Origin: a virus
DNA length: 41,316 nt
Virus record (IMG/VR): IMGVR_UViG_3300010157_000114
Location: 1 to 41,316 of that record
Strand: one strand, 5' to 3'
In this document: positions 31,000-38,516 of the stretch, piece by piece
How the letters are laid out: each line of letters begins with the position of its first letter
How positions within the stretch are numbered: the stretch's first letter is position 1
Notes under the pieces: model-generated
Databases searched by the model: none
Seen by the model: the letters and a program-made list of their open reading frames with translations, nothing else
Told to the model about the DNA's origin: nothing
Translations under genes and position numbers: made by a program

Positions 31000-31314
31000 A
31001 TGAATTGGAAAAAATACATCACCGACCCGCTCACGAAACGCCCGCGACGCGGCGCGATCTCCCGCATCGCTGCGCTGCTCGGCACGCACTACGGCTGCGC
31101 GCGGCGCATGTTTGACGGCGTATGGAATCCCACGGCAGCGGAGGCGCTGCGACTGAAAAACATGGCGCTTGTGCGCGCGGCGCTGATGCCGAAAAAGCGC
31201 AGCGACGCGGGAAAAAAGCGCGGTGAATATCGGAAAAGAGCGGTGGTGAAATCCTGCGCAGTTCCCCCGCAACTCAAGGCTTTACGAAGTGCTAAAAAGA
31301 CTGCACGAAAATAA
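31000..31314 (+). CDS. Putative DNA-binding regulator
   Basis: A 104-residue basic protein. Residues about 17-45 (RGAISRIAALLGTHYGCARR followed by MFDG) look like a helix-turn-helix. The second half is Lys/Arg-rich and probably disordered (KKRSDAGKKRGEYRKRA). It is divergent from rusA across a 42-bp shared promoter region, which would let it control both genes. Its mRNA may be leaderless. The role is inferred. Confidence 0.6.
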   Translation: MNWKKYITDPLTKRPRRGAISRIAALLGTHYGCARRMFDGVWNPTAAEALRLKNMALVRAALMPKKRSDAGKKRGEYRKRAVVKSCAVPPQLKALRSAKKTARK

Positions 31315-31411
31315 ACTTAAAAAATATGTTGCGCGATTCGGCGGCGTGCGCTCTACTGATTTCCAGCAAGGCACCCGCCGAGCGAAACCAAACCAAACCT
31401 CATCCCGACAA

Positions 31412-31612
31412 ATGAACACCATCAAAATCACAGACGGCAACGAAACCCTCATCCTCGACGGTGACGCAATCCCCTCCATTGACGACATGAACTGTATCAT
31501 CCGCAGCGTCGCGAATAACGACGCGGATTTCATGCGTATCTGCGAACTCTCGACGGGCTTCGCGGACGATCTGACCTGCGAACAATTCGAGGCCGCCTGC
31601 CTCGCCGCCTAA
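31412..31612 (+). CDS. Hypothetical 66-residue protein
   Basis: An acidic protein starting MNTIKITDGNETLILDGDAI, with a beta hairpin followed by helices (EQFEAACLAA at the end). No family is recognised. The leader (31380-31411) is A/C-rich with AAACCAAACC, as for other genes of this genome. An upstream start at 31289 would overlap the previous gene. Confidence 0.55.
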   Translation: MNTIKITDGNETLILDGDAIPSIDDMNCIIRSVANNDADFMRICELSTGFADDLTCEQFEAACLAA

Positions 31613-31622
31613 CTCTCCTTGT

Positions 31623-31662
31623 CGGGTGACGCTCGCCTCGGCAACGGGGCGGGCGATACCCG
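31623..31662 (+). promoter_or_regulatory. Strong GC hairpin in the leader of the 46-residue gene
   Basis: CGGGT (31623-31627) pairs with ACCCG (31658-31662), and CGCTCGCC (31630-31637) pairs with GGCGGGCG (31648-31655, one G-U pair), with a 2x2 internal loop and a 10-nt apical loop. The arm at 31632-31637 could alternatively pair with GGCGAG (31662-31667). It lies 15 nt before the ATG at 31677. It may control translation. Confidence 0.5.
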
Positions 31663-31676
31663 GCGAGAATCCTACC

Positions 31677-31817
31677 ATGTCCTACGCACCAAAGCCCTGC
31701 ACCTGCTCGGAATGCCGCGCCAATCGCCGACGCAATGCGCGGCTCACCATGCGCCTCGCGCCGCTGCTCGTCGCTGTCAGCATCGTCACTGGCTGGCTCA
31801 TCCTCCGCTGCAAATGA
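31677..31817 (+). CDS. Small Cys-motif membrane protein
   Basis: A 46-residue protein: a short Cys motif (CTCSEC at residues 8-13), a basic stretch (RANRRRNARL) and a single hydrophobic segment (APLLVAVSIVTGWLIL) near the C-terminus. This predicts a small membrane protein with a cytoplasmic metal-binding or basic head. It overlaps the next gene by four bases. No family is recognised. Confidence 0.5.
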   Translation: MSYAPKPCTCSECRANRRRNARLTMRLAPLLVAVSIVTGWLILRCK

Positions 31818-32026
31818 GCAACCCAAACCCTATCAAAATTTCCAGCCGGGCGATACAATGCCGCGCCGACGCCACTGGCGCGACGGAATACGCCATCCGC
31901 TGCGGCGGGCGCGACTTCCTCGTGACCGCGCACAGCAAGGCCGAGGCCGAGCACGCGGCTGAGTATTACCGGCCTGAACCGGACAGCGCAGAAACACTTT
32001 TGCCCGGCATTCCGCCGAGCGAATAA
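31814..32026 (+). CDS. Hypothetical 70-residue protein
   Basis: It begins MSNPNPIKISSRAIQCRADA. A small alpha/beta protein with a strand-helix stretch (GRDFLVTAHSKAEAEHAAEY) that suggests a ferredoxin-like or swapped-strand fold, and an acidic tail. No family is recognised. It overlaps the 46-residue gene by four bases (ATGA). Confidence 0.55.
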   Translation: MSNPNPIKISSRAIQCRADATGATEYAIRCGGRDFLVTAHSKAEAEHAAEYYRPEPDSAETLLPGIPPSE

Positions 32027-32075
32027 CAACCGGCCAAGCTCTAAGCATACGGCCAAACACACAACACAACACACC

Positions 32076-32480
32076 ATGCAACTCAGCGAAGCGTATCCAT
32101 CCAACTACCTCAAAGCATCCGACCTCCAGGGCCGCGATATTGTCGTTACCATCGAAACCGTCACGCTCGAAGAAATCGGGCAGGGCGCAGACAAGGAAAA
32201 GAAGCTCATCATCGGCTTCAAGGGCAAAGACAAGTCGCTTGTCTGCAATCGCACGAACGCACAGACAATCGCGGAAGTGACCGGCCAGTCCGACACTGAT
32301 GATTGGCCGGGGCACCGCATCATCCTGACCTCCCGTGACGTGGACTTTCAGGGCCGCACGATGCTCGCCATCCGCGTGAGCCTCAAGAAGCCCGCCACGG
32401 CAGCGGCAGCGCCCGCAAAGCCCGCGCCTGCCTCGCCGGTTGACGACATTGACATGGGGGCCGACAACACTCCCTTCTAA
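32076..32480 (+). CDS. SSB-like phage protein with acidic C-terminal tail
   Basis: A 134-residue protein of a family widespread in phages. It starts MQLSEAYPSNYLKASDLQGR, then a beta-rich core (DIVVTIETVTLEEI, SLVCNRTNAQTIAE, VDFQGRTMLAIRVSL) that fits an OB-like barrel. A Pro/Ala linker leads to an acidic end, DDIDMGADNTPF, which resembles the DDDIPF tail that bacterial SSB proteins use to recruit partners. I infer single-stranded DNA binding; the family is often left unassigned. Confidence 0.65.
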   Translation: MQLSEAYPSNYLKASDLQGRDIVVTIETVTLEEIGQGADKEKKLIIGFKGKDKSLVCNRTNAQTIAEVTGQSDTDDWPGHRIILTSRDVDFQGRTMLAIRVSLKKPATAAAAPAKPAPASPVDDIDMGADNTPF

Positions 32481-32543
32481 CCACCCCGCCACCCCGTCGC
32501 GTCTCGGCACTTTGGCCGGGGCGCGGCGGACGCGGACGACATT

Positions 32544-32900
32544 ATGAGCACGCCACTTAAAGCACTTCACATCGTCAACTGCGAGATGGGCATCATTACC
32601 AGCCGCGCAGACTACTCGGTGAAGTTCAGCGTAGTCACGCCAGAGCTTCGCGCATCAGAATCGGGCGAACTCATCCGACTTCACGGCAAGGCAGTGTCGG
32701 TGCTTATCACGCCTCTGGACGGTGCCGACGCGGACGTGGTGGAAGTAACCACCGAAGCCGAGCGCAAGACGCCATCACACCGGCTGCGCGCCTGCCTTCA
32801 CGTATGGTGGCAGCAACTCGGCAAGAATGGATCGTTCAGCCACTTTTATGACGACCAGATGGAACGTCTCATCACGTTCGTAAAGACCAAACTCCAATGA
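32544..32900 (+). CDS. Conserved phage hypothetical, 118 residues
   Basis: It begins MSTPLKALHIVNCEMGIITS and includes YSVKFSVVTPELRASESGEL, an N-terminal beta region recurrent in phage genomes beside SSB-like and recombination genes. The C-terminal half is helical (SHRLRACLHVWWQQLGKNGS, FYDDQMERLITFVK). The role is unknown; a replication or recombination accessory is plausible from context. Confidence 0.6.
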   Translation: MSTPLKALHIVNCEMGIITSRADYSVKFSVVTPELRASESGELIRLHGKAVSVLITPLDGADADVVEVTTEAERKTPSHRLRACLHVWWQQLGKNGSFSHFYDDQMERLITFVKTKLQ

Positions 32901-33032
32901 CTGAACCTAGCACAGAAAAACAAATTTGACAAGAACCGCTTGTTGACGCAAGCCGCTGATGTCGCAAAGAAAGATAGCAAAACTATTCAAAATCACACAA
33001 AGTCACGTCGGAAGAATAATCCGCAGGGAATC

Positions 33033-33182
33033 ATGGAAATACTCAATATGAGCGCCGAAAAATCATCTGAAGAAACCAACCCGCGCGACACCGTGCGCCC
33101 GGAGCCGGTGCCTGCCGGTGGAGAGCAGGAGCCGTCCTCACCATTTTCCGACGCGTCGCAGGTGCCGCCGTGGGAACTCTAG
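33033..33182 (+). CDS. Hypothetical 49-residue acidic protein
   Basis: It begins MEILNMSAEKSSEETNPRDT and is acidic, Pro/Ser-rich and probably disordered, ending in VPPWEL. An AGGGAA lies 5 nt before the ATG at 33033. A TTG at 32940 would add a Lys-rich N-terminus of 31 residues, and an ATG at 33048 is also possible. The 130-bp gap before it (32901-33032) is A/T-rich with two TTGAC boxes but no clear -10. Confidence 0.45.
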   Translation: MEILNMSAEKSSEETNPRDTVRPEPVPAGGEQEPSSPFSDASQVPPWEL

Positions 33183-33195
33183 CCAAATCAATACC

Positions 33196-33588
33196 ATGAA
33201 ACCACTGACCAAAGAACAACTCCGCGACAACGCAGCCGCAATGCTCGCCTTCGCGGACGGCAAGCCGATTGAGCTTTTTACACAAGACAGATGGAGTGAA
33301 TCCCTATTCCTCAAAGGAGACGCGCATCTGCTTCTTGATTGCATGGGACAAGGAAATCACTACCGCCCCAAGCCGCAGACGGTCTCGCGTCCGTGGAGTA
33401 AGCCCGAGGACGTGCCGGCGTATTGCTGGCTTCGTAATCCCAGATACGCAAATATGCACCTCGTCACACAGCTAGTGAATGAGGGCACTTGTGGACACAC
33501 TTTGGGTCTTAAGGTTTGGAGTGAACTCAACGAATACGAATACTCCACCGACCGCGTGACTTGGAAGCCCTGCACCGTTGAGGAATAG
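33196..33588 (+). CDS. Hypothetical 130-residue protein
   Basis: It begins MKPLTKEQLRDNAAAMLAFA, followed by a mixed region with GQGNHYRPKPQTVSRPW and a C-terminal beta segment (EYEYSTDRVTWKPCTVEE). The short repeat-like strands recall small proteins of unknown function in phage early regions. No catalytic motif is seen. Confidence 0.55.
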   Translation: MKPLTKEQLRDNAAAMLAFADGKPIELFTQDRWSESLFLKGDAHLLLDCMGQGNHYRPKPQTVSRPWSKPEDVPAYCWLRNPRYANMHLVTQLVNEGTCGHTLGLKVWSELNEYEYSTDRVTWKPCTVEE

Positions 33589-33590
33589 CC

Positions 33591-33947
33591 ATGATGCACT
33601 CAGGAGACTGGCCTAACAGCATTAGCGAGCGCGACCTGCGCGTGACCGCCTCGCAGCTACGCGCCGACGAAAACGACGCACGCGAAGCGACGCGCGGCGA
33701 GGTTACGTTCGACGAGATCGACCGTCGCTACGCAGACCCTATCAGCCGCGAAGAAATGATTCCTCTGCTAAATTTTATCACCGCATTTTGCTATGGCCGC
33801 ACAGTGTGGGCATACGAGCTAAAGGAACGCTACGGCAGGCCGCTTCCTACGTGGACGCCCATAACTGAATGGGACGCGCACTTTCAGCCGCAATGCCTCT
33901 CGCTCACCTATCGCACGGACAACCCATTTGTCACTGAGCAGCCATGA
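33591..33947 (+). CDS. Hypothetical 118-residue protein
   Basis: It begins MMHSGDWPNSISERDLRVTA, an acidic helical N-terminal half followed by a more ordered part (MIPLLNFITAFCYGRTVWAY, YGRPLPTWTPITEWD). No family is recognised. Its stop overlaps the ATG of the ASCH gene as ATGA. Confidence 0.55.
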   Translation: MMHSGDWPNSISERDLRVTASQLRADENDAREATRGEVTFDEIDRRYADPISREEMIPLLNFITAFCYGRTVWAYELKERYGRPLPTWTPITEWDAHFQPQCLSLTYRTDNPFVTEQP

Positions 33948-34216
33948 AAATCCTCAAGCTCACCCTAAAGAGGGGGTGGTTCGACCTCATCGCCAGCGGC
34001 GAGAAAAAGGAGGAATACCGCACGCCTGGGAAGTGGATAGTCAGCCGATTGGAGGGCCGCGAGTATGACGCGGTGGAGTTTCGCAACGGCTACTCGCGGA
34101 CATCGCCGACCGTCACGCTGGAATACCTCGGCCACTGTCTCGGACACGGGCGACCTGAATGGGGTGCTCCAGCGACTCCGGTTGTCATTATCAAGCTCGG
34201 CAAAATCCTGACCTAG
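33944..34216 (+). CDS. ASCH-domain protein
   Basis: A 90-residue PUA-like (ASCH) protein: MKILKLTLKRGWFDLIASGE with KKEEYRTPGKW, then YDAVEFRNGYS, and a C-terminal WGAPATPVVIIKLGKI. This is the standard order of the small phage ASCH family, in which the GEKxxEYR segment lines the nucleic-acid or nucleotide-binding cleft. It probably binds RNA or modified nucleotides. The exact role is unknown. Confidence 0.8.
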   Translation: MKILKLTLKRGWFDLIASGEKKEEYRTPGKWIVSRLEGREYDAVEFRNGYSRTSPTVTLEYLGHCLGHGRPEWGAPATPVVIIKLGKILT

Positions 34217-34249
34217 CCAACAACTTTCCCGTGCCATGCACGCGATTCG

Positions 34250-34342
34250 ATGAAATCACTGGTAAGAATGGAACTCAAACCGATGACGGAGAATCGCGCG
34301 GGCTGCACTTACGCAAGCCGGGGAATAACTTTCACAAACTGA
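34250..34342 (+). CDS. Possible 30-residue peptide
   Basis: A short frame (MKSLVRMELKPMTENRAGCT at the start) in the 130-bp gap between the ASCH gene and the coiled-coil gene, ending four bases before the next ATG. Tight spacing is the only support. It could be a translated leader or chance. Confidence 0.25.
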   Translation: MKSLVRMELKPMTENRAGCTYASRGITFTN

Positions 34343-34346
34343 ACCA

Positions 34347-34718
34347 ATGAGCACAAAAATTGACGAACTATTCGCAACCCTGCGCGGCCTAATCGCCGAC
34401 CAGTCGCGCGACCTCGCGCTGGCAATGGCCGAGCTTGCCAACGTCGCAGCCGAGCGGGACAGGCTCTTTAATCAGCAGGAAGAATACGCCAGCGCGCTGC
34501 ACTGGGCGAGCGTGGCAGTCACCAAAGCGGATGAAGTGCGTGACAAGCTCAAAGCGGAACTCGACAACGCCCGCCAAAGCCTGCGCGCTGCCGAAGCCGA
34601 CGCGGACGAGACGGAGAGCGTCAACAGCGACCTGCGCACCGTCAATGCGCGCCTCGTCGCAGACCTCGCCGCCGCGATGGAGCGGCTGAACCATGCCGAG
34701 AGCATCATCATGCAATGA
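34347..34718 (+). CDS. Coiled-coil protein
   Basis: A 123-residue protein that is almost all coiled coil (AELANVAAERDRLFNQQEEY, then LKAELDNARQSLRAAEADAD). It is rich in Ala, Asp and Arg. No membrane segment or catalytic motif. It overlaps the next gene by four bases. It may be a scaffold for other early proteins. Confidence 0.6.
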   Translation: MSTKIDELFATLRGLIADQSRDLALAMAELANVAAERDRLFNQQEEYASALHWASVAVTKADEVRDKLKAELDNARQSLRAAEADADETESVNSDLRTVNARLVADLAAAMERLNHAESIIMQ

Positions 34719-35005
34719 GCACGGCCCTCGCCATATTCAAGCGCGACAACGGCATCGCCACGCATCGGCTGGCAGGCGCGGGGCATCGCTATCCGTGGAT
34801 GGCCTTCTTCACGACCATCACGATGAATGACGGTACGCATCGAGGCTTCACGGACGTTGCGGCTGAGTATTCTATGGCCGCGCTAATCGGGCGCAACAAG
34901 GTGGTGGAGCGCGAGGACGAACTCAGCGCGTGCAAGATACTCGCCGAGCGCAATGGCATCCCGTGGCCGGCGAACGAACCCAAGACACGCAAATCAAGGC
35001 CATGA
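34715..35005 (+). CDS. Hypothetical 96-residue protein
   Basis: It begins MSTALAIFKRDNGIATHRLA, with beta strands in the first half (WMAFFTTITMNDGTHRGF) and a helix (AAEYSMAALIGRNKVVERED) in the second. No family is recognised. It overlaps its neighbours on both sides by four bases, so it belongs to the same translated unit. Confidence 0.55.
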   Translation: MSTALAIFKRDNGIATHRLAGAGHRYPWMAFFTTITMNDGTHRGFTDVAAEYSMAALIGRNKVVEREDELSACKILAERNGIPWPANEPKTRKSRP

Positions 35006-35217
35006 CCACACCCACCGTTGACGACATCATCGCAGACCTAGAATCGCGCGGCCTAGGCTGGAGCCTCGACCACACAGGCCGACTCATCGAAGCCCGCGTG
35101 TGGGACTGGCCCACCGTCATTGGCCGCTACCGACCGCACACGACGGAGCCGCTGGCCAAGATGCTCGCCACAGCCGCATTCGAGGTGGACTGGACGAAAT
35201 ACCCGGTGAAGCCATGA
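35002..35217 (+). CDS. Hypothetical 71-residue protein
   Basis: It begins MTTPTVDDIIADLESRGLGW and contains a beta hairpin with many aromatic residues (WSLDHTGRLIEARVWDWPT). Small proteins of this type are common in phages before helicase genes. No function is assigned. Four-base overlaps on both sides. Confidence 0.55.
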   Translation: MTTPTVDDIIADLESRGLGWSLDHTGRLIEARVWDWPTVIGRYRPHTTEPLAKMLATAAFEVDWTKYPVKP

Positions 35218-35423
35218 ACACCTGCCCATCATGCGGAGCCGCTGCGGCCCGCGCCGCTGAGACATCACGACGCACGGACTACGTATGCGGAAGTTACGCA
35301 ACGGACAACCACACCACGCGCCAGTCAGACCTATGCGTAGCCCGCCAGCGCATCCGCGACGTGCGGGACATCGTGACCACGGACAGCGAATCCAAGGAGC
35401 AACTCATCGCCCGCGTGCGGTAA
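35214..35423 (+). CDS. Small zinc-finger protein
   Basis: A 69-residue protein. MNTCPSCGAAAARAAETSRR followed by YVCGSYATDNHTTRQSDLC gives three or four Cys and His ligands, a likely zinc ribbon. The C-terminus is helical (RQRIRDVRDIVTTDSESKEQ). It ends 20 bp before the helicase gene. Confidence 0.55.
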   Translation: MNTCPSCGAAAARAAETSRRTDYVCGSYATDNHTTRQSDLCVARQRIRDVRDIVTTDSESKEQLIARVR

Positions 35424-35431
35424 CTTTTGCA

Positions 35432-35437
35432 GGAGTA
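35432..35437 (+). promoter_or_regulatory. Shine-Dalgarno before the helicase gene
   Basis: An AGGAG element (about 35431-35435) lies 7 nt before the ATG at 35443. It is one of the few clear Shine-Dalgarno sequences in the window and suggests that this gene is translated independently of its neighbours. Confidence 0.55.
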
Positions 35438-35442
35438 ACTTT

Positions 35443-36867
35443 ATGAATCAGACCTACGAACAGTTCCTTGACGCAAAATCTCAACTCGGAGGCGAGTTTG
35501 GATTTGAACCTACATTCATGCCGGATTTCCTTTTTCCATTTCAGCGCGCACTTATCGAATGGGCCTGCCGAAAAGGACGCTCCGCAATTTTCGCGGACTG
35601 CGGACTCGGCAAGACGCTCATGCAGCTTGTGTGGTGCCAAAACATCGTGGAGAAAACCAACGGCAACGTGCTCATTCTCACGCCGCTGGCAGTCGGCGGA
35701 CAGACGCTCAAAGAGGCTGCGCGCTTTGGCATAGCTGCGGGCCGCTCACGCGACGGAAAGCCAGCCGGGAAAATCACGATTTCCAATTACGAAAAGCTTC
35801 ACCTTTTCAACGCCTCTGATTTCGTGGCCGTCGCGTGCGATGAAAGCAGCATCATCAAACACGCCACAGGCGCGACACAGAAGGCCGTCACGCGCTTTAT
35901 GTGCAAGCTGCCTTACCGCTCTCTCTGGACGGCAACAGCGGCACCGAATGATTTCACGGAACTCGGCACATCATCCGAGGCTTTAGGTGACCTGAACAAC
36001 TCAGACATGCTTTCCCGATTCTTTAAGCAGATGGATCAAAAGACTACTGACCAATACGAGAAAAAGATCAACAACCTCGAAAAGCAGGCGAACCATTTCG
36101 GGAAAATCTCATTCCGTGTCTCGCAGGCAATTAACGGCTGGCGATTGAAGGGACACGCGCATGACCATTTTTGGAAATGGGTTTGCTCATGGGCGCGAGC
36201 GTGCCGCAAGCCGTCTGATATCGGGTTTGCCGATGATGGCTACGAACTCCCGGCGCTGAATGAGCGCGAGCATATCGTGAAGCCGACAACGCCACCGGAC
36301 GGAATGCTTTTCACGATGCCTGCCTTCGGGCTTGCCGAGGAAAGGGATGAGCGCAAGCGCACGCTAAAAGAGCGGTGCGAAATGGTTGCGCAGCTTGTGT
36401 CTCACGACCGCCCCGCCGTGGCATGGTGCCACACAAACGCCGAGGGCGAGGCGCTGGAATCCATGATTCCCAACAGCGTGCAAGTGAAGGGGCCGATGAG
36501 TGACGACGAAAAAGAGGCCGCGTATGATTCGTTCCTGAATCAGGAAAAGCGCGTGCTAGTTATCAAGCCGAAGATCGGCGCTTGGGGACTCAACTGGCAA
36601 TTCTGCAATCACGTTGTCACGTTCGCCTCGCACTCTTACGAACAGTATTACCAGTCAATCCGCCGATGCTGGCGCTTTGGCCAGAAAAACCCAGTCACCG
36701 TGGACATCATCGCCAGCGAAGGCGAACAGCGCGTGCGCGATAATATGAGCCGCAAGGCCGCGCAAGCTGAGAAGATGTTTGAGGAGCTTGTGAAGCACAT
36801 GAATGACGCAATCAAATCTGAAAGAAAAACACACACCATAACCCCGACACTGCCAAGCTGGATTTAA
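35443..36867 (+). CDS. SNF2/DEAD-type helicase
   Basis: A 474-residue superfamily 2 protein. Motif I is ADCGLGKT (51-58), motif II is DESS (133-136) in VACDESSIIK, and motif III is LWTATAAPND (161-170). The C-terminal RecA lobe carries motif VI, QSIRRCWRFGQ (404-414). Such proteins are common in phage early regions and probably move on or remodel DNA during replication or recombination. A Shine-Dalgarno sequence precedes it. It is followed after four bases by the methyltransferase gene. Confidence 0.88.
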   Translation: MNQTYEQFLDAKSQLGGEFGFEPTFMPDFLFPFQRALIEWACRKGRSAIFADCGLGKTLMQLVWCQNIVEKTNGNVLILTPLAVGGQTLKEAARFGIAAGRSRDGKPAGKITISNYEKLHLFNASDFVAVACDESSIIKHATGATQKAVTRFMCKLPYRSLWTATAAPNDFTELGTSSEALGDLNNSDMLSRFFKQMDQKTTDQYEKKINNLEKQANHFGKISFRVSQAINGWRLKGHAHDHFWKWVCSWARACRKPSDIGFADDGYELPALNEREHIVKPTTPPDGMLFTMPAFGLAEERDERKRTLKERCEMVAQLVSHDRPAVAWCHTNAEGEALESMIPNSVQVKGPMSDDEKEAAYDSFLNQEKRVLVIKPKIGAWGLNWQFCNHVVTFASHSYEQYYQSIRRCWRFGQKNPVTVDIIASEGEQRVRDNMSRKAAQAEKMFEELVKHMNDAIKSERKTHTITPTLPSWI

Positions 36868-36871
36868 TAAC

Positions 36872-37828
36872 ATGAACACTACACCGAAAGAACTACTGAC
36901 CAAGAAATATGCGTTATACAAGGGGGATTGTATATCCGTGATGAAACAACTCCCGGCGAGCATCGTTGATCTCTCGCTTTACTCGCCGCCATTCGCGGGA
37001 CTCTACCAATACAGCAGCGACGAACAGGATTTGTCCAACTGCATTTCTAAGGATGAGTTTTACAGGCATTACGAGTTTGTGATTCAAGAACTCCACCGCC
37101 TTACAAAGCCGGGCAGGATGAGCGCCGTGCATTGCATGGACATCCCAACCGGCAACTCAGGCAATGACGCACTCACGGACTTCCCCGGTGACGTTATTCG
37201 GCTGCACGAAAAGAACGGATTCCGTTTCACTCATCGGTATTTCATCTGGAAAGAGCCGCTAACGGTTCGCAACCGCACGATGATGAAATCTCTGGCTCAT
37301 CGGCAAATGTGTGAGGACTCCTCGCGGTGCTCTATGGCAAACGCCGATCAGCTTCTTATCTTCCGCCGTAGCGGAGAAAACGCGGTGCCCGTCTCGCACC
37401 CTACCGGGCTGCATCGCTACGCTGGCGAGGAGCAAATGCCTGCCGACATCCGGCACCTCAAGGGCATGGATGGCGACCAAAAGAAAAACCGATTCTCTCA
37501 CTGGATTTGGCGGCGCTACGCGGACGCCTTCTGGGATGACATCCGCATTGACGAGGTATTGAAGCATCGCGAGGCCAAAGAAAACGACGATGAGCGGCAC
37601 TGTCATCCGCTTCAACTCGACGTTATCGAGCGCGCTTGCGTGCTTTGGAGCAACCCCGGCGAAGTCGTATTCACGCCATTTATGGGCGTTGGAAGTGAAG
37701 TCTTTGGTGCCGTATTGAACGGGCGCAAAGGAATGGGATGCGAACTAAAAGAATCGTATTTCAAACAGGCCATTGCCAACCTCGCGGACGTTGAAAACCA
37801 CGTAGAGCAGGAGCTTATTCCGGTATGA
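36872..37828 (+). CDS. DNA methyltransferase (N4/N6 type)
   Basis: A 318-residue adenine-N6 or cytosine-N4 methylase. The catalytic motif IV SPPF is at 38-41, early in the protein, and the SAM-binding FMGVGSE (270-276) lies near the C-terminus, as in beta-class enzymes with the order IV then I. CHPLQLDVIERAC (244-256) precedes it. No cognate endonuclease is adjacent, so it probably protects phage DNA from host restriction. The target sequence cannot be read from sequence. Confidence 0.88.
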   Translation: MNTTPKELLTKKYALYKGDCISVMKQLPASIVDLSLYSPPFAGLYQYSSDEQDLSNCISKDEFYRHYEFVIQELHRLTKPGRMSAVHCMDIPTGNSGNDALTDFPGDVIRLHEKNGFRFTHRYFIWKEPLTVRNRTMMKSLAHRQMCEDSSRCSMANADQLLIFRRSGENAVPVSHPTGLHRYAGEEQMPADIRHLKGMDGDQKKNRFSHWIWRRYADAFWDDIRIDEVLKHREAKENDDERHCHPLQLDVIERACVLWSNPGEVVFTPFMGVGSEVFGAVLNGRKGMGCELKESYFKQAIANLADVENHVEQELIPV

Positions 37829-37905
37829 CTACGCCCCCCGCCCCGCCACGCCCGCGCATGAGCACGCGCGAGATTGCGCTTGCAAGGGGCGCGGGGATGC
37901 GGTAG
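37825..37905 (+). CDS. Possible 26-residue peptide
   Basis: A short frame overlapping the methyltransferase stop as ATGA (MTTPPAPPRPRMSTREIALA at the start). It is Pro/Arg-rich. The overlap supports translation, but size and composition leave it uncertain. Confidence 0.25.
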   Translation: MTTPPAPPRPRMSTREIALARGAGMR

Positions 37906-37959
37906 AGAGAAGGTGCGCCGAAAGGCCGGTCCTGAGAAAACCGTAAGAAGCAGCAGAAC

Positions 37960-38088
37960 ATGACACACAACAACCAACAAATTGACCCTCGTTTTGCGGG
38001 GGCGGTGCGAATCACACGGGCGTCATGTCCCGCGCTTCACTCTCATCGCCCGCCTTCGCAGAACGGGGGTTTGTTTTTGTACCTATGA
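37960..38088 (+). CDS. Possible 42-residue protein before HNH
   Basis: A short frame beginning MTHNNQQIDPRFAGAVRITR whose stop overlaps the HNH gene's ATG as ATGA (38085). It is basic, with no domain. The overlap pattern, the same as for most genes here, is the reason to list it. Its leader follows a 54-bp gap after the 26-residue frame. Confidence 0.35.
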   Translation: MTHNNQQIDPRFAGAVRITRASCPALHSHRPPSQNGGLFLYL

Positions 38089-38516
38089 GCCGACGAATAC
38101 CATATCAGCAACAGCTTCGCGATCCGCGATGGCAGAAGAAACGCCTTTTAGTTCTGGCGCGCGACGGATGGAGGTGCATGTCGTGCGGAGACTCGAAAAC
38201 CGAGCTTCATGTCGATCACATCAAATACCGCACAAGGCGGATCAAGGCGTGGGAATACCGGATGGACGAACTGCAAACGCTGTGTCGCCCGTGCCATGAA
38301 GAAAAGCACACGCCAAAAGAACGGCCTTCCGCGATTGAACCGACGCCAGACATGACGCCAGTTCCGCCAGAAAGGGCGGCGCTAAAATTCGCCGAGATTC
38401 TTGAAATGATAAAAGCGGCAGAAAGCAATCCCGCCCATACTGCTGCGGTAAAAATTGCACAGCCTAGCCCGCAAGGTGGATTTGAAAAACTTCTAAAAAT
38501 ACTCGAACAACAATGA
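38085..38516 (+). CDS. HNH endonuclease
   Basis: A 143-residue protein. Residues about 15-75 hold the HNH core: VLARDGWRCMSCGDS (first Cys pair), ELHVDHI (catalytic His), LQTLCRPCHEEKH (second Cys pair and His). The tail is Pro-rich then helical. With the helicase and methyltransferase genes it forms the DNA metabolism block. As a free-standing HNH it may be a homing-type nuclease or an accessory in packaging or host DNA breakdown. The ATG at 38085 is preferred over 38025. Confidence 0.85.
   Translation: MSRRIPYQQQLRDPRWQKKRLLVLARDGWRCMSCGDSKTELHVDHIKYRTRRIKAWEYRMDELQTLCRPCHEEKHTPKERPSAIEPTPDMTPVPPERAALKFAEILEMIKAAESNPAHTAAVKIAQPSPQGGFEKLLKILEQQ

Noticed and set aside
30958-31272. A long N-terminal extension of RusA
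   Set aside because: It would run through the opposite regulator gene and its promoter and adds no RusA-like sequence.
32926-32972. A promoter with two TTGAC boxes before the 49-residue gene
   Set aside because: No acceptable -10 box lies 16-18 nt downstream of either box.
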